Positions 35,247 to 44,120 of a DNA stretch of 64,000 nucleotides are shown piece after piece. The stretch comes from an uncultured bacterium. Lineage in GTDB: Bacteria > Oederibacteriota > PGYV01 > Palsa-1178. The notes below the pieces were generated by a model that saw nothing but the letters and a program-made list of their open reading frames with translations, did no database searches and was not told the DNA's origin. The stretch covers positions 1-64,000 of the forward strand of contig CALAOR010000090.1 in the NCBI GenBank assembly GCA_937889595.1. The letters are read 5' to 3'. Each line of letters begins with the position of its first letter. Positions within the stretch are counted from its first letter, which is position 1. The translations under genes and the position numbers were made by a program.

Positions 35247-38200
35247 ATGAAAAAAAGTATTTTACTTTCCTTATTAATAGCAGCCTTTATGGCGTCCGCC
35301 TTGATAGCGGCGCCGAGGGTGACAGTGTACCCCAAGACGCTGGTACAAAATACCGCGTCCATAACCGTCAACTGGGATGCCAACGGCTCCCCGTATCCCG
35401 CGACCGAAACAGCAAATCTCGTCTACGGGGTATCGCCGCTTAACTATTACGGCTCAATACCGCAGACCGGATCCGGCACCTCAACATTTACCCCGAACAC
35501 TTCTGGTATGCCGGGCGGCGTGTATTACTGCAGGATATCGGACACGGTAAGCAACGAGACCTCATATGAATTTAAGCTGTATATCCAGGGAAGCAATTCA
35601 GTGCAGATGACCTCGCCGGCTAATGCGGCGGCTTTGGATACGTTAGTACCGCAGTTCCAGTGGAACCCGGTAGCTGGAGTGCCTTTTTACACCATCATGG
35701 TGTTTGATACGAACGCTGTCATTAATTTTTCCAGCGGGTCGCTGAGCATCACCGCAAATATCATCTGGGGCGCGACGACGGACCAGACGTACCTGACTTA
35801 TGGAAGTCCCGACCCCAGCGGGTATTTTGACAAGCTCTCACCGCCGCCTTTAATGAATGGACTGACATACTCGTGGGTGGTCCTGAATAACTATGACGGA
35901 ACGCCCGCCATGATGGCCGATAATTTCGCGGGCACCAGGATGTTTACGGTAAATCCGGCTGCGGCATGTTCCGCTGCCACGCTTACGGCGCCTGCAAATA
36001 ATGTAACTATAACCGCCCAGCCCATTACGCTGGTCTGGTCCGCCGCGACAGGAGCGAATAATTATAAGGTAGTAATCATGAAAAACCTTACAGGCGAGAC
36101 CCAGGGCGCTTTTGGAAGCGCCACTGTGCCGCTCTGGAGTGGGTACACGAACGGAACGCAGATAACAATACCCCAGAACATCGCCATGAACGACGGCTGG
36201 TACCAGTGGTATGTTATCGCGCTTGACGCGACAGGCAAGGGCGTGAAAAGCCTGGTCCGGGATTTCCACTATAGCCCGACCCCGGGAGACTCATCCGTGA
36301 CCCTGCAGTTAAATGAAAACGGGCCGACCGGCGTTACTTCCGTTCCTAACGCAATTGTATTCATAGACACGACATTAGGCGGCAATGTAAATGTATACCC
36401 GCTTATAGCTTCCGACACGGGCGGATTTTTCTTCGACATGCAGCCGGCGCAATATACGTTCACGCTTCAAAAAGCCGGGTTCATAAATGCCTCATATACG
36501 CGTACTATAGGGGTTTCGGCTTTTGCAGATACTTTCATTATGACAAGATGCGCCTACGCGATACGCGGGGTTGTCAAAGACAACTTAAACAGCACAGTGG
36601 CGGGCGCTTTGGTCAGGGCGGGCCAGGCAGGAAATACTTATTCGACCAATACCATAGCGGACGGTTCGTTTGTGATATACATACCGGCAAGCGGCAATTG
36701 GGCAATTAATGTCACAAACGCGGGCTATCAGCCCCTGGATACGGTTGCGGTTGTGCCTGCGGGCGCGCTTTCGCTTAACGAATATATATTGCCGTCCACG
36801 CTGGTGATAACCAAAAATGTGAATACGCTTACAGGCAGGGTCACCAACGGCACAGGACAGGGGGTTTTTGACGCGCAAGTCCTGGTTAGCGAAAGCGGGA
36901 ACCCTTCCAATTCATATCCGGTGAGCACTGATTCAAGCGGGAATTATGTGGTGGACCTTCCGGACGGCACATGGGTTGTCAATGTCACAAAACCCGGTTT
37001 TGTTTCTCCGCCAACAGCCGGAGTTTCCATATCAGGCGGCGGAGCTGCTGTGCGTGATTTCACCATGCAGCCCCAGGCAAATACAATATCAGGAAATGTG
37101 AAGGATAATCTCGGTAATGCCATGCAGGGGGTAACTGTCACAGCCGTATCAACAGGGAACCCCACGGTGCTGGTCCTCACTGACGTATCGGGAAATTACA
37201 GCTTAAGCGTAGGTACTGGAAGTTATAACGTAAATGCGGTGTTAAGCAGCTGGCAATATTTCGCGCCAAGCACACAGATAGTTGTAATTTTCGCCAATCC
37301 GGGATTGCCTCCGAGTTTAAATAATAATTTTGTGCTTATTAACAGCGCACCGTCCGCCAATGCTTCGGCTTTGGTATCCGTAAAATCAGGCGCATTACCC
37401 ATAGCCGGCGCGAACGTTACACTTTCAGGAAATCAGCCCGCGACCCTTGGCTTCCTCGGCAGCGGCATCACGGACGCGCAGGGTTCGATCACGATAACCG
37501 CTCTTGCCGCGGGCCAGTACGCGCTGACCGTTGTTAAGACGGGATATGCCACGTTTACAAATAATGCAGTCGTGCTTGTGAACAATACTGTAACCACTGT
37601 TAACGCGGCTATGACGGCAAATCCGGCGGTGGGAACAATATCAGGCACAACAGGAGTCGGCGCTTCAACAGTGCAAATATTTGACCAGGCAAATCCGGGG
37701 ACGGCGCTTTATACCCTGACCACGGACGGAACCGGAGGCTATACAAGCGCTTCAATATCTTACGGAAATTACATTGTAAACGCTTATAAGTCGGGGTATT
37801 CATCATCCCCCCAGCAGCTGTACGTAGCGCTCGCGAGCGCCGCTTCCGCAGGAAATAACTTCACACTTACAGCTGCATCAGGCGGAGGCATATTAATCAC
37901 GGCCCCGTCAGTGCCTATATATAATGAGAACATAGGCGGGCCGTATCAGTTCACAGCCGCCTATATCGACGGCCTTGGCAACAATGTTTACGCGGTATTC
38001 GTATGGAGCGTGGCGCCTGCAGCCGGCGGCGTCATCAGCGCGACAGGCGTATTTACTCCGACATCCGATTATATAGGGCCGATCACCATTAATGCAGCGG
38101 CGCTTAATACCATAGGCTACTCGACAGTGCCGGTTTACCAGAAGATAAACCCGTCATACGCGGCAGTGACAGTAAAAGATTACGCGGGCATGATCCTATC

Positions 38201-38843
38201 CATACCCGCCAACGCAGCGTCCGCGTCCAATTCCATTGACAGGTTTACCGTGGCAAAAACCGATGTGGACAGGTCAAGAAGCAATACGACAACAAAAAGG
38301 GTTGTCGGGAAAGTATATAACCTGACTTCAGGTTTTACTTTTAACAGCAATCTTACGCTCACCCTGCCGATCACGGCAGGACAGGGCATAGGCACGGAAA
38401 AGGTCGGGTTATGGGACGTCCCGAACAATACCTGGGACGACATAGGCGGGACCGTAACAGGCGGCTCAGTGTACACAACTATCACACACTTCTCGGAATA
38501 TACGGTGCTTGCGGCACTGGGTTCCATAGGATTGGCATACAATGACAATACGCCCAATCCGTTCTCCCCGGACAAAGGGCCGATATTGATAAAGTATGTA
38601 ACTGATTCAAAAGTCGCATCGAGTGTCAAGACGACCATCAAGGTGTTTAACATGGCGGGCAAGTTTATCCGCACAATACTTGACAAAGGCTTAAGGCCGG
38701 TCGGGGTCCTGTACACGGATAGCTGGGACGGCAAAGACGAGCGCGGCAGGGTCTGCTTAAACGGCAGGTACTTCCTGCAGATAGAAGTTGAGGACTCTTC
38801 CGGCAAGAAGCAAAAAATCTACAGCATAGCGCTGGTTAAATAG
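35247..38843 (+). CDS. Large multidomain surface protein with carboxypeptidase-regulatory-like repeats and FlgD-like C-terminus
   Basis: A 1198-residue exported protein (signal MKKSILLSLLIAAFMASALI). Domains in order: Ig-like strands (about 25-115), fibronectin-like sandwich (115-345), then at least five carboxypeptidase-regulatory-like modules starting near 350, 440, 528 (TGRVTNGTGQGVFDAQVLVS), 613 (ISGNVKDNLGNAMQGVTV) and 705. A further Ig-like region (about 880-955) and a ZU5-like stretch follow. The last 100 residues (NPFSPDKGPILIKY, VFNMAGKFIRTIL, WDGKDERGRVCLNGRYFLQIE) match FlgD-Ig / type IX sorting-like domains. It probably is a surface adhesin or scaffold. Confidence 0.8.
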   Translation: MKKSILLSLLIAAFMASALIAAPRVTVYPKTLVQNTASITVNWDANGSPYPATETANLVYGVSPLNYYGSIPQTGSGTSTFTPNTSGMPGGVYYCRISDTVSNETSYEFKLYIQGSNSVQMTSPANAAALDTLVPQFQWNPVAGVPFYTIMVFDTNAVINFSSGSLSITANIIWGATTDQTYLTYGSPDPSGYFDKLSPPPLMNGLTYSWVVLNNYDGTPAMMADNFAGTRMFTVNPAAACSAATLTAPANNVTITAQPITLVWSAATGANNYKVVIMKNLTGETQGAFGSATVPLWSGYTNGTQITIPQNIAMNDGWYQWYVIALDATGKGVKSLVRDFHYSPTPGDSSVTLQLNENGPTGVTSVPNAIVFIDTTLGGNVNVYPLIASDTGGFFFDMQPAQYTFTLQKAGFINASYTRTIGVSAFADTFIMTRCAYAIRGVVKDNLNSTVAGALVRAGQAGNTYSTNTIADGSFVIYIPASGNWAINVTNAGYQPLDTVAVVPAGALSLNEYILPSTLVITKNVNTLTGRVTNGTGQGVFDAQVLVSESGNPSNSYPVSTDSSGNYVVDLPDGTWVVNVTKPGFVSPPTAGVSISGGGAAVRDFTMQPQANTISGNVKDNLGNAMQGVTVTAVSTGNPTVLVLTDVSGNYSLSVGTGSYNVNAVLSSWQYFAPSTQIVVIFANPGLPPSLNNNFVLINSAPSANASALVSVKSGALPIAGANVTLSGNQPATLGFLGSGITDAQGSITITALAAGQYALTVVKTGYATFTNNAVVLVNNTVTTVNAAMTANPAVGTISGTTGVGASTVQIFDQANPGTALYTLTTDGTGGYTSASISYGNYIVNAYKSGYSSSPQQLYVALASAASAGNNFTLTAASGGGILITAPSVPIYNENIGGPYQFTAAYIDGLGNNVYAVFVWSVAPAAGGVISATGVFTPTSDYIGPITINAAALNTIGYSTVPVYQKINPSYAAVTVKDYAGMILSIPANAASASNSIDRFTVAKTDVDRSRSNTTTKRVVGKVYNLTSGFTFNSNLTLTLPITAGQGIGTEKVGLWDVPNNTWDDIGGTVTGGSVYTTITHFSEYTVLAALGSIGLAYNDNTPNPFSPDKGPILIKYVTDSKVASSVKTTIKVFNMAGKFIRTILDKGLRPVGVLYTDSWDGKDERGRVCLNGRYFLQIEVEDSSGKKQKIYSIALVK

Positions 38844-38851
38844 GAGGCACC

Positions 38852-39781
38852 ATGAAAAAAACATCCCTTTTCGCGGCAGTGTTAATATTCTCGGGAAGCA
38901 TGATTTTCGCGGGGCAGCCCATGACTCCCGGCGCTTTCATAGACATAGGCCTTGCCAGGCCGTCTGCCATGGCCGGCGCTTTTACGGCGGTCGCGGACGA
39001 CGCGTCCGCGGTATTTTACAACCCGGCGGGAATTGTAAATTCACAGTACAAGGATTTTACCTTTATGTACACCAAATACAAAGGCATTGTCCCGTATAAC
39101 ATATCATCGGTTATCTGGCCGATAAACGAGAACAGGGGAGTCGGCCTGGGCGTTATAGTATCAGGGGATTCTTTGTTCGATGAAAAAACACTGCTCTTTT
39201 CATACAGCGAAAAACTGGACTGGCTGATAGGCAGGTTCGGGGTGAAAGGATTGTGCATCGGCGCAAGTTTTAAACTGCAATTCGCGGGCTTTGGAAATAA
39301 TACAGACGGCTCCCCCGACAGGGTGCAGGGAAGCGCGGGCGGCTTCGGTTTGGACCTCGGAGTGCTTTATGCAGTCAGCCCCGAGATACAGGTCGGCGCT
39401 TTTGTCAGGGACGCGCTGTCCGCGATCTGGTGGGGTTCAAAACTGGACGGCACAACGAATAATTATCTGCAGGGCGTGGGATTGACCACTGATCTGGGCC
39501 TGAGATACAAGATAAAGGACTTCCTGGTTTCCATGACCCTGTCCGATCTGGACAAACTGAAGATAGGGTTTGAAAAGACATTCTTTGATTATGTGGATAT
39601 AAGAGGCGGCTTCAGCCAGACCATGGATATTGAATCATATCAGGAATTTATGGTGGGTTTAGGGATTGGCCATTTTGTTTTCGGCCAGAGAAAAGAATTC
39701 TCCATGAACCTGGACTTCGCGTACCTCTTTGAAAGGCTGGATAATACGTTCAAGGTGCAGTGGAGCCTCAAGTATAAGTAA
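38852..39781 (+). CDS. PorV/PorQ-like outer-membrane protein
   Basis: A 309-residue protein with a signal peptide and the clear motif IGLARPSAMAGAFTAVADDASAVFYNPAGI near residues 31-60, the PorV/UPF0164 signature. Strands alternate through to a terminal VQWSLKYK. In Bacteroidetes PorV carries type IX cargo on the cell surface. Here it lies 8 bases after a gene whose product has a FlgD/sorting-like end, suggesting a related surface-display function. That link is inference. Confidence 0.82.
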   Translation: MKKTSLFAAVLIFSGSMIFAGQPMTPGAFIDIGLARPSAMAGAFTAVADDASAVFYNPAGIVNSQYKDFTFMYTKYKGIVPYNISSVIWPINENRGVGLGVIVSGDSLFDEKTLLFSYSEKLDWLIGRFGVKGLCIGASFKLQFAGFGNNTDGSPDRVQGSAGGFGLDLGVLYAVSPEIQVGAFVRDALSAIWWGSKLDGTTNNYLQGVGLTTDLGLRYKIKDFLVSMTLSDLDKLKIGFEKTFFDYVDIRGGFSQTMDIESYQEFMVGLGIGHFVFGQRKEFSMNLDFAYLFERLDNTFKVQWSLKYK

Positions 39782-39899
39782 GGCTTTTAAAGACGGAATT
39801 ACCGGTTATGGATCAAGGTAGGAATGAATTTTTATTGAATTGTTTGAGGAAAACGAACCAAAGTTGTGTTATTTTGCGGTTCGTATGGGTTTTTCTATC

Positions 39900-39928
39900 T
39901 TGACAAAACCATTTTCGTGATGTAAAAT
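39900..39928 (+). promoter_or_regulatory. Sigma-70-type promoter
   Basis: TTGACA (39900-39905) and TAAAAT (39923-39928) with a 17-base spacer, 35 bases before the lipoprotein ATG at 39963. Confidence 0.75.
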
Positions 39929-39962
39929 CATGAAAAGTAAAAAATCTTCTCAGGAGGTTATT

Positions 39963-40664
39963 ATGAAAGGAAAATTTTTTGGGGTAGTAGTAGTTCTTGC
40001 TTTGGTAATGGGTTTAATGCTGTCAATCTCAGGCTGTAAGTCGACGTCGCCAACAACGGCAGCAACGGCAACAACGGTTCCTACGGCAACAAACACAGCG
40101 ACGCCGATTGTGTCTAATGCTTTTGCGGCAGGAGTTCAATCATGGTCCATACCGGCTCCGGCATCGTACAACCAGGAAAACGCATTAACAAACCTTGTTT
40201 GGGATTCAGTTAACGGTAATACCAATACAGCAAGCAGCGCTGGGTGCCTGTCAATGACAGGAACATTCGACGCAAGCGGCAACACGTTACACGCAAAGGG
40301 TAATATTGAGCTTTCATTCTCGGCTGCAACGGACGTAACAGGTAAAACCTATACAGCATGGATAAAAGTGCCTGCAGGGATGGCCAATGGCGCATATCAT
40401 GCCATGATCTATTTAAAGACAGGCGCACCTGGCTATCATTATTGCAGCGCCTCGGATATCGTCATAGGTTCCACAAACTGGATTAAGCTTCAGGCTACCA
40501 CTGCTGCTATGGCCGTGAATACAGGAACCACTTTTGCAGCAGGGGAACTCGCTATCGTAAGCGTAGTTGGCGTGAATTTCTACAGGGATCCAACAACAGC
40601 TACAGACTCTACAAAAGATGTGACCGCCCAGACAATACTTGTAGACGATATATCCATAAAGTAA
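39963..40664 (+). CDS. Lipoprotein with Thr/Pro linker and carbohydrate-binding-like domain
   Basis: A 233-residue protein with a lipobox (LMLSISGC), a Thr/Ala/Pro-rich linker (TVPTATNTATPIV) and a beta-sandwich of about 170 residues. SFSAATDVTGKTYTAWIKVPAG and the final TILVDDISIK resemble carbohydrate-binding jelly rolls of the CBM4/11/30 kind. CAGGAGG precedes ATG 39963; an earlier ATG at 39930 lacks a site. Layout is shared with the protein at 61506-62144. A terminator follows, so it is monocistronic. Confidence 0.72.
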   Translation: MKGKFFGVVVVLALVMGLMLSISGCKSTSPTTAATATTVPTATNTATPIVSNAFAAGVQSWSIPAPASYNQENALTNLVWDSVNGNTNTASSAGCLSMTGTFDASGNTLHAKGNIELSFSAATDVTGKTYTAWIKVPAGMANGAYHAMIYLKTGAPGYHYCSASDIVIGSTNWIKLQATTAAMAVNTGTTFAAGELAIVSVVGVNFYRDPTTATDSTKDVTAQTILVDDISIK

Positions 40665-40674
40665 AATATTTTTC

Positions 40675-40710
40675 AAAAAAGGACGGGCGAAAAGCCCGTC
40701 CTTTTTTTTT
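40675..40710 (+). terminator. Intrinsic terminator
   Basis: Stem GGACGGGC / GCCCGTCC with a GAAAA loop, followed by nine Ts, 11-17 bases after the lipoprotein stop. Confidence 0.92.
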
Positions 40711-40795
40711 GTACAATTGGCTCGGCGCATTTGCCAAGGGATTAAAGTTTTCGGCTTAAATACTTAAACCACACGCTGCGGCAAAAAAGGATCCG

Positions 40796-42070
40796 ATGAC
40801 TAAATTATCCGATACATTCAGGGCCTTAAAATACAGGAACTACCGCCTTTTCTTTGCCGGGCAGGGATTGTCTGTTGTCGGGACCATGATGCAGCAGATG
40901 GCACAGGGGTGGCTTGTTTACCGCATTACGAACTCGCCTTTAATGCTCGGGCTTGTGGCTTTTGCAGGGCAGGTGCCGGCGTTCTTTCTGACGCCTATCG
41001 CGGGGCTTTTAAGCGACAGGCATGACCGCAGGACGATCATCTTAATCGCGGATATTGTCCAGATGGTACAGGCTTTCATACTTGCGCTGTTCATTCTCAC
41101 CAAAACCGTACAGCCGTGGCATATACTTGTTTTGAGCATTATATTGGGCACAGCCGGGGCCTTTGAAATGACCACGAGGCATGCTTTTGTACCGGAAATG
41201 GTGGATAATAAGGAAGACCTTGGAAATGCCATTGCCCTTAATTCCGTATTGTTCAACATGGCGCGGCTCATAGGGCCGGCGCTTGCGGGAGGGATAATCG
41301 CGCTGACCGGCGAGGGGATCTGTTTTATATTGAACGGGGTGAGTTTCATAGCCGTGATCGCGGCGCTGCTGATGATGGACGTGAAAAAGCGGGCCCAGGT
41401 CGAACACAAGCGCCCGATGAAAGAACTCATAGAGGGCTTTAAATATGTTATTGGATCCGTACCCCTGCGTGATATCATAATGCTCATGGCATTTACAAGC
41501 TTAACCGGGTCGGCTGTGCTTGTGCTTTTGCCTGTTTTCGCAAGGGATATTTTGCATGGTGGCCCGCAGACATACGGGTTCTTAACCGGCGCAGTCGGGA
41601 TGGGCGCCATGCTGGCTGCGTTTTATATAGCATCAAGAAAGACGGTAAGGGGCCTGGGCACGGTGATACTTGCCGGTATTTTTCTTTTTGGCGCCGCGCT
41701 TGTCGGTTCGGCTTTTTCCGGGAACTTATATACCGCGGTTGTGCTCCTCATGACCGCGGGCATAGGCACCATGCTCCATATGGCCTCTTCCAATACGATC
41801 ATCCAAACAATAACTGACGACGATAAACGCGGGAGGGTGATGAGTTTTTATCTTCTTTCTTTTTCAGGCTTTGGGCCGATCGGGAACCTCGCCGCCGGAT
41901 GGATGGCAAAGGAATTCGGTGTAAGGCCGGTCATCGCGTTTGGCGGTATTCTGACGCTTGCGGCAGGCGTTGTTTTTATATTCATGCTGCCGAAAATACG
42001 CGAACATTTAAGGCCGGTGTACATAAAGCAGGGCATAATCCCGCCGGAGATGGGGGCGGGAATTAAGTAA
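40796..42070 (+). CDS. MFS transporter (EntS-like exporter family)
   Basis: A 424-residue inner-membrane protein with about 12 helices. The start FRALKYRNYRLFFAGQGLSVVGTMMQQMAQGWLVYRIT and the loop GLLSDRHDRRTIILIADIVQ (MFS motif A) are typical of the MFS_3/EntS branch, which mostly exports siderophores or drugs. It stands alone between a terminator and a REPIN; substrate unknown. The ribosome-binding site is weak (AAAAAGG). Confidence 0.88.
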   Translation: MTKLSDTFRALKYRNYRLFFAGQGLSVVGTMMQQMAQGWLVYRITNSPLMLGLVAFAGQVPAFFLTPIAGLLSDRHDRRTIILIADIVQMVQAFILALFILTKTVQPWHILVLSIILGTAGAFEMTTRHAFVPEMVDNKEDLGNAIALNSVLFNMARLIGPALAGGIIALTGEGICFILNGVSFIAVIAALLMMDVKKRAQVEHKRPMKELIEGFKYVIGSVPLRDIIMLMAFTSLTGSAVLVLLPVFARDILHGGPQTYGFLTGAVGMGAMLAAFYIASRKTVRGLGTVILAGIFLFGAALVGSAFSGNLYTAVVLLMTAGIGTMLHMASSNTIIQTITDDDKRGRVMSFYLLSFSGFGPIGNLAAGWMAKEFGVRPVIAFGGILTLAAGVVFIFMLPKIREHLRPVYIKQGIIPPEMGAGIK

Positions 42071-42149
42071 TATATTTAAAAAAAGCACATTGCAGAAGCG
42101 CTGCCTGCTGCCGTTTTGAGGGAACAAATTAAACCATCCAACGGAATAT

Positions 42150-42242
42150 GTAGTGGCGGCATATTATGCCGCCACCTGCCGGCTTTTTGTTTTACAGAAG
42201 CGATGCGGGCCTGCGGGTGGCCGAATGATATTCGGCCACTAC
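42150..42242. repeat. REPIN-like pair, GTAGTGGC type, copy 2
   Basis: Left unit: GTAG plus TGGCGGCATATTATGCCGCCA. Right unit: TGGCCGAATGATATTCGGCCA plus CTAC. Compared with copy 1 at 33579, both stems carry paired (compensatory) changes: AATATAATT versus CATATTATG in the left stem. The 347-base gap 42071-42417 holds this element and the xylB control region. Confidence 0.72.
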
Positions 42243-42313
42243 GAAAACCTAAACTAAAGGATTAACCGCGTTCCCGCATCGCTTCAACGCAAAAATCCTA
42301 CCCCCTGTTTTTA

Positions 42314-42385
42314 TGCAAACGTTTGGCAAACCCGTTTTTTCTGCTTTTATTAGCCGTTGACATCGCGGGTGATTTTTACTACCAT
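42314..42385 (+). promoter_or_regulatory. xylB control region: LacI-type operator-like palindrome and promoter
   Basis: TGCAAACGTTTGGCA (42314-42328) holds the perfect palindrome CAAACGTTTG with a central CG, the form bound by LacI/GalR-family regulators. Downstream, TTGACA (42357-42362) and TACCAT (42380-42385), spacer 17, give a plausible promoter 33 bases before the xylB ATG. No LacI-type regulator gene is in the window, so regulation is inferred from the site alone. Confidence 0.55.
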
Positions 42386-42417
42386 TAAGCAGTTAAATCC
42401 AAATACCCGGAGGCCTT

Positions 42418-43911
42418 ATGTACCTGTTGGGATATGATATAGGCAGTTCGTCGATCAAAGCCGCCCTCATAGACGCTGAAACCGGAAAAACAGCGGCGTC
42501 AGCCTCGTCCCCGTCAAAAGAAATGGAAATAATCGCCAAAAAAGCCGGATGGGCCGAACAGGACCCGGAAATGTGGTGGGAAAACCTGAAATCCGCCACA
42601 AACCTCATAAAAAAATCTGCAGGTTCAAAAGTTAATGATATTAAAGCCATCGGCATATCATACCAGATGCACGGCCTTGTATGCGTGGACGCCGCGCAAA
42701 AGCCGCTCAGGCCCGCCATAATCTGGTGCGACAGCAGGGCAGTAAAGCTCGGTGAAAAAGCCGCGGGAAAAATAGGGATTAAAAAATCACTTGAACACCT
42801 CCTGAATCTTCCTGGAAATTTTACCGCAGCCAAGCTTGCATGGGTAAAACAGAACGAACCATCCATTTATAAAAAAATATATAAAATAATGCTGCCGGGC
42901 GATTATATTGCCATGAAATTAACCGGCGGGATTGCCACGAGTTATTCGGGTTTGTCCGAAGGTATATTCTGGGATTTTAAAAAGGGCTGGATATCCGGGA
43001 TGCTCCTTGACGCTTTTGGCCTGGATAGGAACCTTCTTGCAGACGCGGGGCCGTCTTTTTCCGTGCGCGGCGTTGTGTCGCAAAAGGCCGCGTCCGAGCT
43101 GGGTATAAATGCGGGTATAAAAGTTTCATACAGGGCCGGGGACCAGCCGAATAACGCGCTGTCCTTAAATGTGCTTGAGCCCGGCGAACTCGCGGCAACA
43201 GCCGGCACTTCGGGAGTCGTGTACGGCGTCTCTGACAGGCCCTCCTATGACATCAAGTCCAGGGTCAATACTTTTGTCCACGTGAACCATACCAAAGACA
43301 ATCCAAGATACGGAACCCTGATGTGCTTAAACGGCACGGGGATATTGAACAGCTGGCTGAGAAAAAACATAACGGACGGCCTTGACTATGCGGATATAAA
43401 CGCGATAGCGGCGGGAGTCGCGCCCGGAGCTGACGGGGTCTTCATACATCCGTACGGCAACGGCAGCGAAAGGACGCTTGAGAATAAGCCTTCCTGCGCC
43501 ATTATTTCAGGCTTGAGCCTTACAACGCATACAAAGGCGCATTTATTGAGGGCGGGCCAGGAAGGCATAGTTTTTGCCCTGAATTACGGCATTGAAATAA
43601 TGAAAGAGATGGGCATAAAAGTAAAGAAAGTAAGGGCCGGACATGCCAATATGTTCTTAAGTCCGGTATTCCGCGAAGTATTCGCGGCTGTAACAGGCGC
43701 GGAAGTGGAATTATATGACACTGACGGATCGCAGGGAGCGGCAAGAGGCGCGGGGATCGGCGCGGGAATATTTAAAAATAACAGGGACGCGTTCAAAGGG
43801 CTGAACATACTCAGCACCACCGCGCCTGATAAAAAACTGGTGAAGTCCTACGTGGGTTTTTATAAGGAATGGAAACAGATATTAAACAATATTTTATTGT
43901 CAAAAGTATAA
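42418..43911 (+). CDS. xylB: Xylulokinase (FGGY family)
   Basis: A 497-residue cytosolic kinase phosphorylating D-xylulose to xylulose 5-phosphate. The N-terminal ATPase strand LLGYDIGSSSIKAALIDAETG, substrate motifs GISYQMHGLVCVD and PAIIWCDSRA, the catalytic Asp in RAGDQPNNALS (D242) and the C-terminal RAGHANMFLSPVFREV agree with FGGY sugar kinases. CCGGAGG precedes the ATG. The neighbouring isomerase supports the xylose assignment over other pentuloses. Confidence 0.9.
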   Translation: MYLLGYDIGSSSIKAALIDAETGKTAASASSPSKEMEIIAKKAGWAEQDPEMWWENLKSATNLIKKSAGSKVNDIKAIGISYQMHGLVCVDAAQKPLRPAIIWCDSRAVKLGEKAAGKIGIKKSLEHLLNLPGNFTAAKLAWVKQNEPSIYKKIYKIMLPGDYIAMKLTGGIATSYSGLSEGIFWDFKKGWISGMLLDAFGLDRNLLADAGPSFSVRGVVSQKAASELGINAGIKVSYRAGDQPNNALSLNVLEPGELAATAGTSGVVYGVSDRPSYDIKSRVNTFVHVNHTKDNPRYGTLMCLNGTGILNSWLRKNITDGLDYADINAIAAGVAPGADGVFIHPYGNGSERTLENKPSCAIISGLSLTTHTKAHLLRAGQEGIVFALNYGIEIMKEMGIKVKKVRAGHANMFLSPVFREVFAAVTGAEVELYDTDGSQGAARGAGIGAGIFKNNRDAFKGLNILSTTAPDKKLVKSYVGFYKEWKQILNNILLSKV

Positions 43912-43945
43912 AGCATTCACCAACATGCCGCGTAAGAACAAAGTC

Positions 43946-44056
43946 CGCAACCTGAAGGTTGCGCCTACACGGGCAAGAAAGCTATAAGCAAAATGATGAA
44001 CTGAGACAGGCGGGTTGGTTAATATTTGATTATGTAGGCGCAACCTTCAGGTTGCG
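43946..44056. repeat. Perfect inverted REP pair between xylB and xylA
   Basis: A 23-base unit (CGCAACCTGAAGGTTGCG plus CCTAC, 43946-43968) recurs in perfect inverted form at 44034-44056 (GTAGG plus the palindrome). The GTAG feet face inward here, the reverse of the usual REPIN. A further perfect 14-base palindrome CGGCTTTAAAGCCG (44086-44099) lies just before the xylA ribosome-binding site. Confidence 0.75.
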
Positions 44057-44120
44057 GCTCTTGTACGAAATGCTGGAATTAATCCCGGCTTTAAAGCCGT
44101 ACTTTATCAGGAGGAATAAC

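Noticed and set aside
43959-44120. N-terminal extension of the xylose isomerase starting at 43959
   Set aside because: The extra codons run through a REP palindrome; a good ribosome-binding site lies before ATG 44121.
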